The position numbers were made by a program, and so were the translations under genes. The notes under the pieces are model-generated. The model was not told the DNA's origin and did no database searches. It saw only the letters and a program-made list of their open reading frames with translations. Below are positions 15,497-23,058 of a DNA stretch of 64,000 nucleotides, one piece after another. The stretch is from positions 1 to 64,000 of the forward strand of contig NZ_JAWDIY010000006.1 in the NCBI RefSeq assembly GCF_032380655.1, read 5' to 3'. The DNA is from Diplocloster hominis. GTDB taxonomy: Bacteria > Bacillota > Clostridia > Lachnospirales > Lachnospiraceae. Position 1 is the first letter of the stretch, and each line of letters starts with the position of its first letter.

Positions 15497-15620
15497 AAAA
15501 GGGGCCAAAAGGAGCCAAAAGGGGACATGTCCAAATCGGTTTGGGACATGTCCATTTCAGTTTGGACATGTCCCAAACCGATTTGGACATGTCCCCTTTC
15601 GGCCCCTTTTGGCCCCTTTT
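15497..15620. repeat. Giant inverted repeat of the GGGGACATGTCC family (copy 1)
   Basis: Arms of 58 bases (15497-15554 and 15563-15620) pair with only two mismatches around an eight-base loop; the inner 34 bases pair perfectly. Each inner arm contains GGGGACATGTCC and GGGACATGTCC, themselves near-palindromes. The outer parts are AAAAGGGGCC repeats. It follows the export operon and may terminate it, but related copies at 26515 and 54957 show that it is a dispersed element. The rest of 15621-15792 is an AT-rich leader with a TATAAT at 15734. Confidence 0.85.
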
Positions 15621-15792
15621 GCCCGTGAATGATAGAGAATTATAGAAATAATTTTATTTTGTGTTGTGGAAGAAAGCGGAGTTGTCTATAATTTAAATAC
15701 AATGACAAATGCGATTAGCCACCGGCGGTAGACTATAATACAGGCCCCAAAAAAGCCCAGCCTATTTACCAAACATAAAAGGGAGGGATAAC

Positions 15793-16110
15793 ATGAATAA
15801 CAGTATGAAAGATATGTCTGATACAGGTATTCGTCCCACAGTTCTAAGCCAGATTAAAGACTTGGCCCGAAAATATAATATTGGCAGGGTCATTTTGTTT
15901 GGCTCAAGAGCCAGAGGGGATTATAAGCGGGTGAGTGACATTGATCTGGCGGTTACCGGCGGCGATGTGATCGGATTTACCCTGGCGGTAGATGAAGAGA
16001 CGGATACCCTTCTGGAATATGATGTAGTGAATTTGGACCAGAGTGTCCAGGAAGAACTGGCCGTGGAGATTCAGAAAGACGGGAGACTGCTATATGAAAA
16101 AATACGATAA
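15793..16110 (+). CDS. MNT-type nucleotidyltransferase, probable antitoxin of an MNT/HEPN pair
   Basis: This 105-residue minimal nucleotidyltransferase has the active-site motif GSRARGDYKRVSDIDLAV (GSxxRG with DxD), and a third acidic residue in LEYDVVNLD. In MNT/HEPN (type VII) systems this enzyme adds nucleotides to a tyrosine of the HEPN toxin and so blocks it. AAAGGGAGGG lies just upstream of the start. The gene overlaps its HEPN partner by 17 bases, the usual layout of HI0073/HI0074 pairs. Confidence 0.88.
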   Translation: MNNSMKDMSDTGIRPTVLSQIKDLARKYNIGRVILFGSRARGDYKRVSDIDLAVTGGDVIGFTLAVDEETDTLLEYDVVNLDQSVQEELAVEIQKDGRLLYEKIR

Positions 16111-16500
16111 TTTTTGCAGGGCATTGCAGAATTTAAGTGATGTCTTTTTATACGAGGAACCATATAAAATGTAGTTCTGACCGGGCTGGTAGCTTTGTTT
16201 GGGATTTGTTTTGAACAGGCGTGGAAGGCGATGAAAGAGATACTGGAACGGTACGGGTTTGACGAAAGCACCACAGGCTCACCCCGGCAGATTCTGAAAA
16301 CTGCTTATAAAGCGGGCCTGATTAAGGATGAACAGCTATGGCTGGGGACCCTGGCGTGTGGGAATAATGTAGCTCATGCTTATAATAAGTCCGTTGCTCT
16401 GGATATTGTGAAGGCAGTCAAAGCAGATTATTATCATATGTTTGAAAATTTTAGTGAGGAAGTCAGGAATAATTGGCAGGATGATTTCCAAAAGCCATAA
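16094..16500 (+). pseudogene. HEPN toxin gene (HI0074 family) with a one-base frameshift
   Basis: The ATG at 16094 opens a frame starting MKKYDNFCRALQNLSDVF that stops at 16172-16174. The downstream frame from 16171 continues VVLTGLVALFGICFEQAWKA to 16500, exactly as HI0074-family HEPN proteins do. One A missing from the AAAA run at 16166-16169 would explain the break (YKM-stop instead of YKNVVLTG). The distal part carries NNVAHAYN, the family form of the HEPN RNase motif R(N)xxxxH, with Asn in place of the usual Arg. The gene may be inactive, phase-variable, or a sequencing error in a short homopolymer. Confidence 0.85.
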
Positions 16501-16718
16501 CCCACACAGCCGACCCGAACGGCAGTCCTGCTCAGCAACATGACCCGTACAGCAGACTTTGACAAAGAGCCGCCGTATAGAGTATCATGTAGAAAAGATC
16601 AGAAAGGCAGAAGGAATACCACCACCGGTATGTCTTAATGCATACCCTTCAGGAGACGCAGCAGAAAATGCTCCATAAGGTAAGCCTTCCGGCTGCAAAT
16701 CAACAATAAGAGGTACCA

Positions 16719-17312
16719 ATGGGAAAAATATTTTATCTGATGGGAAAGAGCTCATCCGGAAAGGATACGATTTACAAGGATCTGGTATCCGACAAAGAGC
16801 TGCAGTTAAATACGATCGTCATGTACACAACCCGCCCCATCCGGGAAGGCGAGACGGACGGTGTAGAATATTATTTTTCCAGCGAGGATGAGCTTCGACG
16901 CCTGCTGGCGGACGGGAAGATCATAGAGCTGCGGGCTTACAATACGGTTCACGGGGTCTGGAAATATTTTACGGTCAATGATGAACAGATCCAGCTGGCT
17001 GCGAATAATTATGCGGTGATCGGGACACTGGTGTCCTACGAAAAAATGAGGGATTACTTTGGAGCCGGCCGGGTAATACCCATATATATAGAAGTGGAAG
17101 ACGGTGTGCGCCTGCAGCGGGCCCTGGACCGGGAGCGCAGACAAAAGGAACCCAAATACGCGGAAATGTGCCGCCGTTTCCTGGCGGACAGTGAAGATTT
17201 CTCCGAAGATAAGCTGGAGAAACTGGGAATCGGCTACCGATTTGTCAACCAGGAACTTCCGGAGTGTATCAGCCACATAAAAACTTTTATTTCTAAAGAG
17301 ATTATGATATAA
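16719..17312 (+). CDS. Guanylate kinase-like protein
   Basis: This 197-residue P-loop kinase has GKSSSGKDT near the N-terminus, the guanylate-binding region YTTRPIREGETDGVEYYF, and a lid segment rich in arginine (ALDRERRQKEPKYAEMCRR). It should phosphorylate GMP or a related nucleotide, but it diverges from canonical Gmk: P-loop Asp follows Lys and the lid is unusual. It is probably the second Gmk-like protein found beside holB in many Clostridia rather than the essential enzyme. AAGAGG precedes the start. The 16501-16718 gap upstream shows no feature I can name. Confidence 0.78.
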   Translation: MGKIFYLMGKSSSGKDTIYKDLVSDKELQLNTIVMYTTRPIREGETDGVEYYFSSEDELRRLLADGKIIELRAYNTVHGVWKYFTVNDEQIQLAANNYAVIGTLVSYEKMRDYFGAGRVIPIYIEVEDGVRLQRALDRERRQKEPKYAEMCRRFLADSEDFSEDKLEKLGIGYRFVNQELPECISHIKTFISKEIMI

Positions 17313-17400
17313 TTAATTGCACTGGGCGCGGCCTGACACAGATCGGGACCGCGTAATTTGAATAACCGGGAGCAATTCATTCAAAAAAGGAAAATAGCTT

Positions 17401-18390
17401 ATGGCAGGATTTCAGGATGTAGTTGGACATGAACAGATCATCGATCATCTCCAGCGTGCAATAGAACTAAATAAAGTGTCCCACGCCTATCTGTTCTGCG
17501 CAGAAGAGGGAGCGGGGAAGAAACTGCTGGCCGGGATCTTTGCCCAGACACTGCAATGCGAGAAGGGCGGAGTGAATCCGTGCATGGAATGCCATTCCTG
17601 CATCCAGGCCGCGGGAAAGAACCAGCCGGATATCATATGGGTTACCCACGAAAAACCGAATTCCATCGGTGTGGAGGATATCCGTACCCAGGTCAACGGG
17701 GATATTCAGGTGAAGCCCTACAGCAGCCCTTATAAAATATACATGATCGATGAGGCGGAGAAGATGACCGTACAGGCCCAGAACGCCTTATTGAAAACTA
17801 TCGAGGAGCCGCCGGCATACGGGATTCTGATCCTGCTTACGGAGAGCGCGGACAGGCTTCTGCCCACGATTCTGTCCAGATGCGTGACGCTGAATTTAAA
17901 ACCGGTGGCAGATGAAAAGATACGGAAGTATCTGATGGAACAATTACAGGTGCCGGATTACAAAGCGGATTTAAGCCTGGCCTTCGCCCAGGGGAATGTG
18001 GGACGTGCGGTGAAGCTGGCCACGTCGGAGAATTTTAATGAGATCAAGGACTCGGCGCTGCATCTGCTGCAGCATATCCACGAGATGGAGCTGTACGAGA
18101 TTATCAGCGCATTGAAGCAGATTACGGACTACCGGATGGATATCAACGATTATCTGGATATACTGATGGTGTGGTACCGAGATGTGCTGCTGTTCAAAGC
18201 GACAAAAGATATGAATCCGCTGATCTTCAAGGAGCATATCAACTATATACGGCAGCAGGCGGATAAGAGCTCCTATGAAGGGATCGAGACGATCCTGGAG
18301 CAGCTGGACAAGACGAAGGCCCGTCTGAAAGCCAATGTGAATTTTGAGCTGGCAATGGAATTATTGCTGCTGACGATAAAGGAGAACTGA
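17401..18390 (+). CDS. holB: DNA polymerase III, delta' subunit
   Basis: This 329-residue clamp-loader subunit has the AAA+ layout QDVVGHEQIIDHL near the start, the modified P-loop region EEGAGKKLLA, the four-cysteine zinc site (CEKGGVNPCMECHSC) and the sensor segment MTVQAQNALLKTIEEPPAYG with ILLTESADRLLPTILSRC. HolB works with DnaX and HolA to load the sliding clamp. The following ricT starts two bases after the stop, as in the conserved Firmicutes holB-yaaT order. Length and motifs are normal. Confidence 0.95.
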   Translation: MAGFQDVVGHEQIIDHLQRAIELNKVSHAYLFCAEEGAGKKLLAGIFAQTLQCEKGGVNPCMECHSCIQAAGKNQPDIIWVTHEKPNSIGVEDIRTQVNGDIQVKPYSSPYKIYMIDEAEKMTVQAQNALLKTIEEPPAYGILILLTESADRLLPTILSRCVTLNLKPVADEKIRKYLMEQLQVPDYKADLSLAFAQGNVGRAVKLATSENFNEIKDSALHLLQHIHEMELYEIISALKQITDYRMDINDYLDILMVWYRDVLLFKATKDMNPLIFKEHINYIRQQADKSSYEGIETILEQLDKTKARLKANVNFELAMELLLLTIKEN

Positions 18391-18391
18391 C

Positions 18392-19300
18392 ATGAGAAAT
18401 GTGATAGGCGTGAGATTTCGCAAAGCGGGCAAGGTATATTTCTTCGATCCGCTGAAGATGACCATCAAAATGGGAGATCACGTGATCGTAGAGACGGCCC
18501 GGGGGGTAGAATACGGGACCGTGGTTCTGGGGCCGAAGGAAGTGGAAGAGGAAAAAGTGGTGCAGCCGTTAAAACCGGTGATCCGGCTGGCGTCGGCGAA
18601 GGATGACGCGGCGGAGGAGCGCAACCGCAAAAAGGAAAAAGAAGCCTTCGGTATCTGCATGGAAAAAATCCGCAAGCACGGTCTGGAAATGAAACTGATC
18701 GACGTGGAATATACGTTTGATAACAACAAAGTGCTGTTTTACTTTACGGCGGATGGAAGGATCGACTTCCGGGAGCTGGTCAAGGATCTGGCCGGCGTGT
18801 TCAAGACCAGAATCGAACTGCGCCAGATCGGTGTGCGGGATGAGACCAAGATCCTGGGCGGCGTCGGTATCTGCGGACGGGCGCTGTGCTGCAACAGCTA
18901 CCTCTCAGAGTTCGTGCCGGTGTCCATCAAGATGGCCAAAGAACAGAATCTGTCGCTGAACCCCACCAAGATATCGGGCGTCTGCGGAAGGCTGATGTGT
19001 TGTCTGAAAAATGAAGAAGAGACCTACGAGGAGCTGAACAGCCGCCTGCCCAATCCCGGCGACCATGTCACTACCAATGACGGTCTGCGCGGCGAAGTGC
19101 AAAGCGTCAGTGTCCTGCGCCAGCAGGTGAAGGTGATCGTGGAGGTCAACGATGAAAAAGAGATCCGCGAGTACAAAGTAAATGAACTGAAAACGAAGCC
19201 CAAGCGGAAAAAAGAGAAGATAAACATAGCCGACAAAGAACTAAAAGCCCTGGAAGCTTTGGAAAAAAAGGAAGGAAAGTCCAAACTGGATGACAATTAA
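18392..19300 (+). CDS. ricT: RicT/YaaT, PSP1-domain protein
   Basis: This 302-residue protein has the PSP1 core and the cysteine-rich signature GGVGICGRALCCNSYLSEF followed by GVCGRLMCCLKNEEETYEEL. These cysteines bind Fe-S clusters in the B. subtilis Y-complex (RicA-RicF-RicT), which affects RNase Y activity, sporulation and competence. The protein ends in a Lys/Glu-rich tail. It lies between holB and the YabB-type methyltransferase, the standard gene order, with gaps of two and five bases. Confidence 0.95.
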   Translation: MRNVIGVRFRKAGKVYFFDPLKMTIKMGDHVIVETARGVEYGTVVLGPKEVEEEKVVQPLKPVIRLASAKDDAAEERNRKKEKEAFGICMEKIRKHGLEMKLIDVEYTFDNNKVLFYFTADGRIDFRELVKDLAGVFKTRIELRQIGVRDETKILGGVGICGRALCCNSYLSEFVPVSIKMAKEQNLSLNPTKISGVCGRLMCCLKNEEETYEELNSRLPNPGDHVTTNDGLRGEVQSVSVLRQQVKVIVEVNDEKEIREYKVNELKTKPKRKKEKINIADKELKALEALEKKEGKSKLDDN

Positions 19301-19305
19301 GTTCG

Positions 19306-20043
19306 ATGGAGATTGAATTAAAAGAGCAGGAACGTCTGGATGAGCTGCACCGGAACGGTTACCGGATCATCCAGAATCCATCCCGCTTTTGCTTTGGTAT
19401 GGACGCGGTACTTCTGTCGGGATATGCTAAGGTAAAAGAGGGGGAGACTGCGCTGGATCTGGGAACGGGAAACGGGATTATCCCCATACTTCTGGAGGCC
19501 AAGACAAAAGGGAAGCACTTTACCGGCCTGGAGATCCAGGAGGAAAGCGCGGATATGGCCAGGCGCAGCGTCGCCTTAAACGGGCTGGATGAGAAAATCA
19601 AGATTATTACCGGTGATATCAAAGAGGCAGGTGAGATGTTCGAGGCTGCTTCTTTTGATGTAATTACATCCAATCCGCCCTACATGATCGGGCAGCACGG
19701 ACTGGTCAATCCGGATTCTCCCAAGGCCATAGCCAGACATGAACTGCTGTGTACACTGGAGGATATCATTCGGGTCAGCGCCCGGTTACTGTGTACCGGC
19801 GGGCGGTTCTATCTGGTACACCGGCCCTTCCGTCTGGCGGAGATTATGACCATGCTGGTAAAATACCGGCTGGAGCCCAAGCGGATGCGTCTGGTATATC
19901 CGTTCGTGGATAAAGAACCGAATATGGTCCTGTTAGAAGCGTTACGGGGAGGAAATTCAAGAATCCGGGTGGAAAAGCCTCTGATCGTATATAAGGAGCC
20001 TGGGATTTACACCGATGAGATCTATGATATCTATGGATATTAG
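19306..20043 (+). CDS. YabB-type tRNA (adenine-N6)-methyltransferase
   Basis: This 245-residue Rossmann methyltransferase has the SAM motif LDLGTGNGIIPILL and the catalytic NPPY in ITSNPPYMIG, typical of N6-adenine methyltransferases of the TrmN6/YfiC group. The family modifies A37 of tRNA1(Val) in E. coli; the substrate of the Firmicutes YabB branch is less certain. The gene sits five bases after ricT and 48 before rsmI, the conserved neighbourhood. Confidence 0.88.
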   Translation: MEIELKEQERLDELHRNGYRIIQNPSRFCFGMDAVLLSGYAKVKEGETALDLGTGNGIIPILLEAKTKGKHFTGLEIQEESADMARRSVALNGLDEKIKIITGDIKEAGEMFEAASFDVITSNPPYMIGQHGLVNPDSPKAIARHELLCTLEDIIRVSARLLCTGGRFYLVHRPFRLAEIMTMLVKYRLEPKRMRLVYPFVDKEPNMVLLEALRGGNSRIRVEKPLIVYKEPGIYTDEIYDIYGY

Positions 20044-20091
20044 TTATTCGAATAAATCATAAAATTCTATGGTACAAAAAGGGGAACCAGG

Positions 20092-20952
20092 ATGGAGCAG
20101 AACACACAGGGTAAATTATATCTCTGCGCAACCCCGATCGGCAATCTGGAGGATATCACTTTCCGGGTGCTGCGGACATTAAAAGAAGTGGATCTGATCG
20201 CCGCCGAGGACACCAGAAACAGCAGGAAACTGTTGAACCACTTTGAGATTCAGACGCCCATGACGAGCTATCATGAATACAATAAGATCGAAAAAGGCCG
20301 GCTTTTGGTAGAAAAATTGAAAGCCGGCAGTCATATTGCCCTGATTACGGACGCGGGTACGCCGGGGATCTCTGATCCCGGGGAAGAGCTGGTACGGATG
20401 TGCTATGAGGCGGATATCGAAGTGACCTCCCTGCCCGGGCCTGCGGCCTGCGTTACAGCGCTTACCTTGTCGGGGCTTCCGACCAGAAGGTTCGCGTTCG
20501 AAGCATTTCTTCCGATGGATAAAAAAGAGAGACAGCGCATTCTGGGTGAGCTGGCGGACGAAACCAGGACCGTGGTGCTGTATGAAGCCCCCCACCGCCT
20601 GGTGCGCACGCTGAACGAACTGCTGGAGGCGCTGGGGGACCGGAATGTGACTGTGCTGCGGGAGCTGACGAAGAGACACGAGACCGCATTTCGGACCACT
20701 TTGGCCGGCGCCGCAGCATTCTATGAAAGCACGGAACCAAAAGGGGAATGTGTGATCGTGGTGGAAGGGAGAAGCCCTCAGGAACTGGCGGAGGAAAGCC
20801 GCCGCCAGTGGGAGGAGATGCCGCTGGAGGAGCATATGGCACGCTACGAAAACCAGGGAATGCCACGAAAGGAAGCGATGAAGCAGGTGGCAAAAGACCG
20901 CGGCGTTTCCAAGCGGGACATCTATCAGGCGCTGCTGGAGACAGAGCGCTGA
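20092..20952 (+). CDS. rsmI: 16S rRNA (cytidine-1402-2'-O)-methyltransferase
   Basis: This 286-residue SPOUT-like/tetrapyrrole-methylase-fold protein carries LYLCATPIGNLEDITFRVL, AAEDTRNSRKLLNHF, and ALITDAGTPGISDPGEELV, all hallmarks of RsmI. It methylates the ribose of C1402 in 16S rRNA. AAAAAGGGGAACCAGG precedes the start. It ends the holB-ricT-yabB-rsmI cluster and is followed by a terminator lying inside the coding region of the convergent symporter. Confidence 0.95.
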   Translation: MEQNTQGKLYLCATPIGNLEDITFRVLRTLKEVDLIAAEDTRNSRKLLNHFEIQTPMTSYHEYNKIEKGRLLVEKLKAGSHIALITDAGTPGISDPGEELVRMCYEADIEVTSLPGPAACVTALTLSGLPTRRFAFEAFLPMDKKERQRILGELADETRTVVLYEAPHRLVRTLNELLEALGDRNVTVLRELTKRHETAFRTTLAGAAAFYESTEPKGECVIVVEGRSPQELAEESRRQWEEMPLEEHMARYENQGMPRKEAMKQVAKDRGVSKRDIYQALLETER

Positions 20953-20974
20953 TGGAAGCGGAACGCTAATGTAA

Positions 20975-22387
20975 TCAGAACCCGGCGCGGCCCGGGTTTT
21001 TATAGGCAGATTCATCCAGCAGCCCCAGCCGTTTATCCACCATCAGTGCGTTGGTAAGCGAACCGGAGACATTCAGAAGAGTACGGGGCATATCGATAAT
21101 GGGATCGATAGCCAGGATCGGGCTGATAGTGGAAAATGCCGAAGCCAGTCCCACACCGGAGAGGCTGACACTGGCCGCCATCGACGCGGTGCCCGGTATC
21201 CCGGCGATGCCCAGGGAACCGATCGTGACCACGATCACCGCCATGACCAGCAGGGAAAGATCGATGGGAGTACCGGTGATATGACATACATAGACAATCA
21301 GGAGCGCGGGAAATAATCCCGCGCATCCCTGCATTCCGGCCGTGGTGCCGAATCCGGCCACAAAGTTAGCGGTGGCCTCGGACACCCCCAGATCTTTCGT
21401 CAATGTCTCCACAGTCAGCGGCAGACACCCCACACTGGAGCGAGAAGTAAACGCCAGCAGAAGAGGTGCCGCTGACTTTTTCAGATATGGGACAGGATTC
21501 AGGCCGTGCACCATCAGCGCTGCCAGCTGGATAAGAAACTGGATGACAGTTCCCAGATACAGAGCAAAGATAAATTTACCGGCATCGAAGATCCCGGACA
21601 ATCCACGCTGGGCGATGGTATTCGCCAACAGGGCCAGCACGGCGAAAGGCATATAATCCAGGATCAGCAGAGCCATATTGATCATCGTCCGGTGCAGTCC
21701 CCGGACTCCCTTATAGAGCGGCGCTGCTTCAGCGGGATGTTCCTTATTTACCCACCACAGGGCCAGGCCCAGGATCGAGGAGAAGATCACCAGTCCGATG
21801 ATATTATTATTTACCATAGCGGATACGATATTATCAGGAATCAGGTTTTTCAGCGTGGTGGGAACATCGGTAATCTCAGAGGCTGACACGGCGTCAGAGA
21901 TTCCGGCCGCAGCCCCCGAAGGGACAGAATCCCGTCCGAGTCCGAACAGCAGACCCAGAGCCAGACCTGTGACCGCGGATACTGCGGCCATACTCATGGT
22001 GACGGAGAGTGTCTTGCGGATCAGGTTCCCCATCTGATGACCTTGTTCCAGCTGAATGATGACCTGTAGGATAGAAATGATCACCAGAGGCACCACGATT
22101 ACTTTGATCAGGTTCATATAACCGGTACCAAACAGCTGATACCAGGCGGTAGTTTCCCGTATAAACCGGATATCCGCCGGATGGTCGGGAAAGCCGGATG
22201 CAGCCTGGACCGCAAGTCCCAGAAGCAGCCCCAGCCCCGTTCCCACCAGGACGACCACCGAAAAATCCAGATGTTTCTTATGGTAAAGGACATGGATCAG
22301 GTAGAAACCGGCGGCCAGTAAAACTAAAAACAGTATGGTTCTTATATCGCTGATAAGCAGAAACTGCTGCAAAAATGGAAGGTCCAT
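20975..22387 (-). CDS. Dicarboxylate/amino acid:cation symporter (DAACS), cystine-transporter-like
   Basis: This 470-residue protein has an extra N-terminal helix and about nine transmembrane segments plus re-entrant loops. LLAFTSRSSVGCLPLTVETL and FGTTAGMQGCAGLFPALLIV match the two hairpin regions of the TcyP/YdjN L-cystine branch better than the glutamate branch, whose loops are SSSxxTLP and NMDG. Uptake of cystine or a related amino acid by Na+ or H+ symport is inferred. AGGAGATCATC lies before the ATG at 22387. The gene stands alone, convergent with rsmI. Confidence 0.85.
   Translation of the reverse strand: MDLPFLQQFLLISDIRTILFLVLLAAGFYLIHVLYHKKHLDFSVVVLVGTGLGLLLGLAVQAASGFPDHPADIRFIRETTAWYQLFGTGYMNLIKVIVVPLVIISILQVIIQLEQGHQMGNLIRKTLSVTMSMAAVSAVTGLALGLLFGLGRDSVPSGAAAGISDAVSASEITDVPTTLKNLIPDNIVSAMVNNNIIGLVIFSSILGLALWWVNKEHPAEAAPLYKGVRGLHRTMINMALLILDYMPFAVLALLANTIAQRGLSGIFDAGKFIFALYLGTVIQFLIQLAALMVHGLNPVPYLKKSAAPLLLAFTSRSSVGCLPLTVETLTKDLGVSEATANFVAGFGTTAGMQGCAGLFPALLIVYVCHITGTPIDLSLLVMAVIVVTIGSLGIAGIPGTASMAASVSLSGVGLASAFSTISPILAIDPIIDMPRTLLNVSGSLTNALMVDKRLGLLDESAYKNPGRAGF
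20979..21001 (+). terminator. Rho-independent terminator of rsmI, inside the symporter coding end
   Basis: AACCCGG (20979-20985) pairs with CCGGGTT (20992-20998) around CGCGGC and is followed by Ts. The symporter stop codon is at 20975-20977, so the stem encodes its last residues (NPGRAGF). A single short sequence thus ends rsmI transcription and codes for protein on the other strand. Confidence 0.8.
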
Positions 22388-22516
22388 GATGATCTCCTAA
22401 AGGTTAGAGTGAATAACAGAAAATAAATATCTGGCGGTAAATGGAAACAATATCAGTATTTCCTGTTCGGTGATTCTCATACCTCTTTGAAGACTCAATT
22501 CATTTATAACCATAGC

Positions 22517-22981
22517 TTAACTGCAGCTGTCCCTTCTTATTTTGTGAAGCGCTGTAACGGATATGGCACCCGTGATATCTATATTTCGAACAGCTGCAGG
22601 ATAAGTCAGGTTAAAGGAGAGCGCAGCATTGGACCCGGTAACTGGGATGGTGAAACTCCCGGATGCTGAGGCATTGCGGGATGCAGATCCGGTAGGGGCG
22701 AAAAATGAATATAACAGCCGGAGTGAGTTATTGATTTTGGGAGTGATCTGCATAAAACTGTCTGCTTCCGGAGTTGCCAGGAAGATGAAATCGACCAGAT
22801 ATAAATAGCCCGATGCCAGCAGTATTTCCGTGTTGTCTAAGGAAATCTCATCACCTTCCTGAAACAGGACCTGCATGGGAAGGTCTGAGTTTGAGGGCGG
22901 GTTGGACTGCACACTATATTGAGCATACGAATAGGACTCACGCCGTTTATTAGAACCGCAACGGCAGTCATTGAATAGCAT
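22517..22981 (-). CDS. BclA C-terminal-like (TNF/C1q-fold) protein, possible spore-surface protein
   Basis: This 154-residue protein starts with a Cys/Arg-rich segment (DCRCGSNKRRES). The rest is a beta-rich domain with EGDEISLDNTEILLASGYLYL and a Ser/Ala/Gly stretch SGSFTIPVTGSNAALSFNLT, resembling the jelly-roll domain of exosporium glycoproteins of the BclA type. It has no collagen-like repeat and no signal peptide, as is common for spore-surface proteins assembled from the mother cell. AAAAAGGGA precedes the start and a CATACAAT element (sporulation-sigma -10) lies upstream. The assignment rests on pattern and is moderate. Confidence 0.6.
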   Translation of the reverse strand: MLFNDCRCGSNKRRESYSYAQYSVQSNPPSNSDLPMQVLFQEGDEISLDNTEILLASGYLYLVDFIFLATPEADSFMQITPKINNSLRLLYSFFAPTGSASRNASASGSFTIPVTGSNAALSFNLTYPAAVRNIDITGAISVTALHKIRRDSCS

Positions 22982-23006
22982 ATTTGTTTATTCCCTTTTT
23001 ATTTAC

Positions 23007-23014
23007 ATTGTATG
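23007..23014 (-). promoter_or_regulatory. Possible mother-cell sigma (sigma-E/K) -10 element
   Basis: The reverse strand reads CATACAAT, an exact match to the sigma-E -10 consensus, 25 bases before the BclA-like start codon. No convincing -35 (ATA-rich for sigma-E) is visible at the right distance. Expression during sporulation would fit a spore-surface role. Confidence 0.35.
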
Positions 23015-23058
23015 AATTCAGGCAGGTAATTGTTACATGATCCAAATAAACGACAAAG

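Noticed and set aside
20179..21015. 278-codon reverse frame
   Set aside because: It is fully antisense to rsmI, whose motifs are unambiguous; the composition is typical of a shadow frame.
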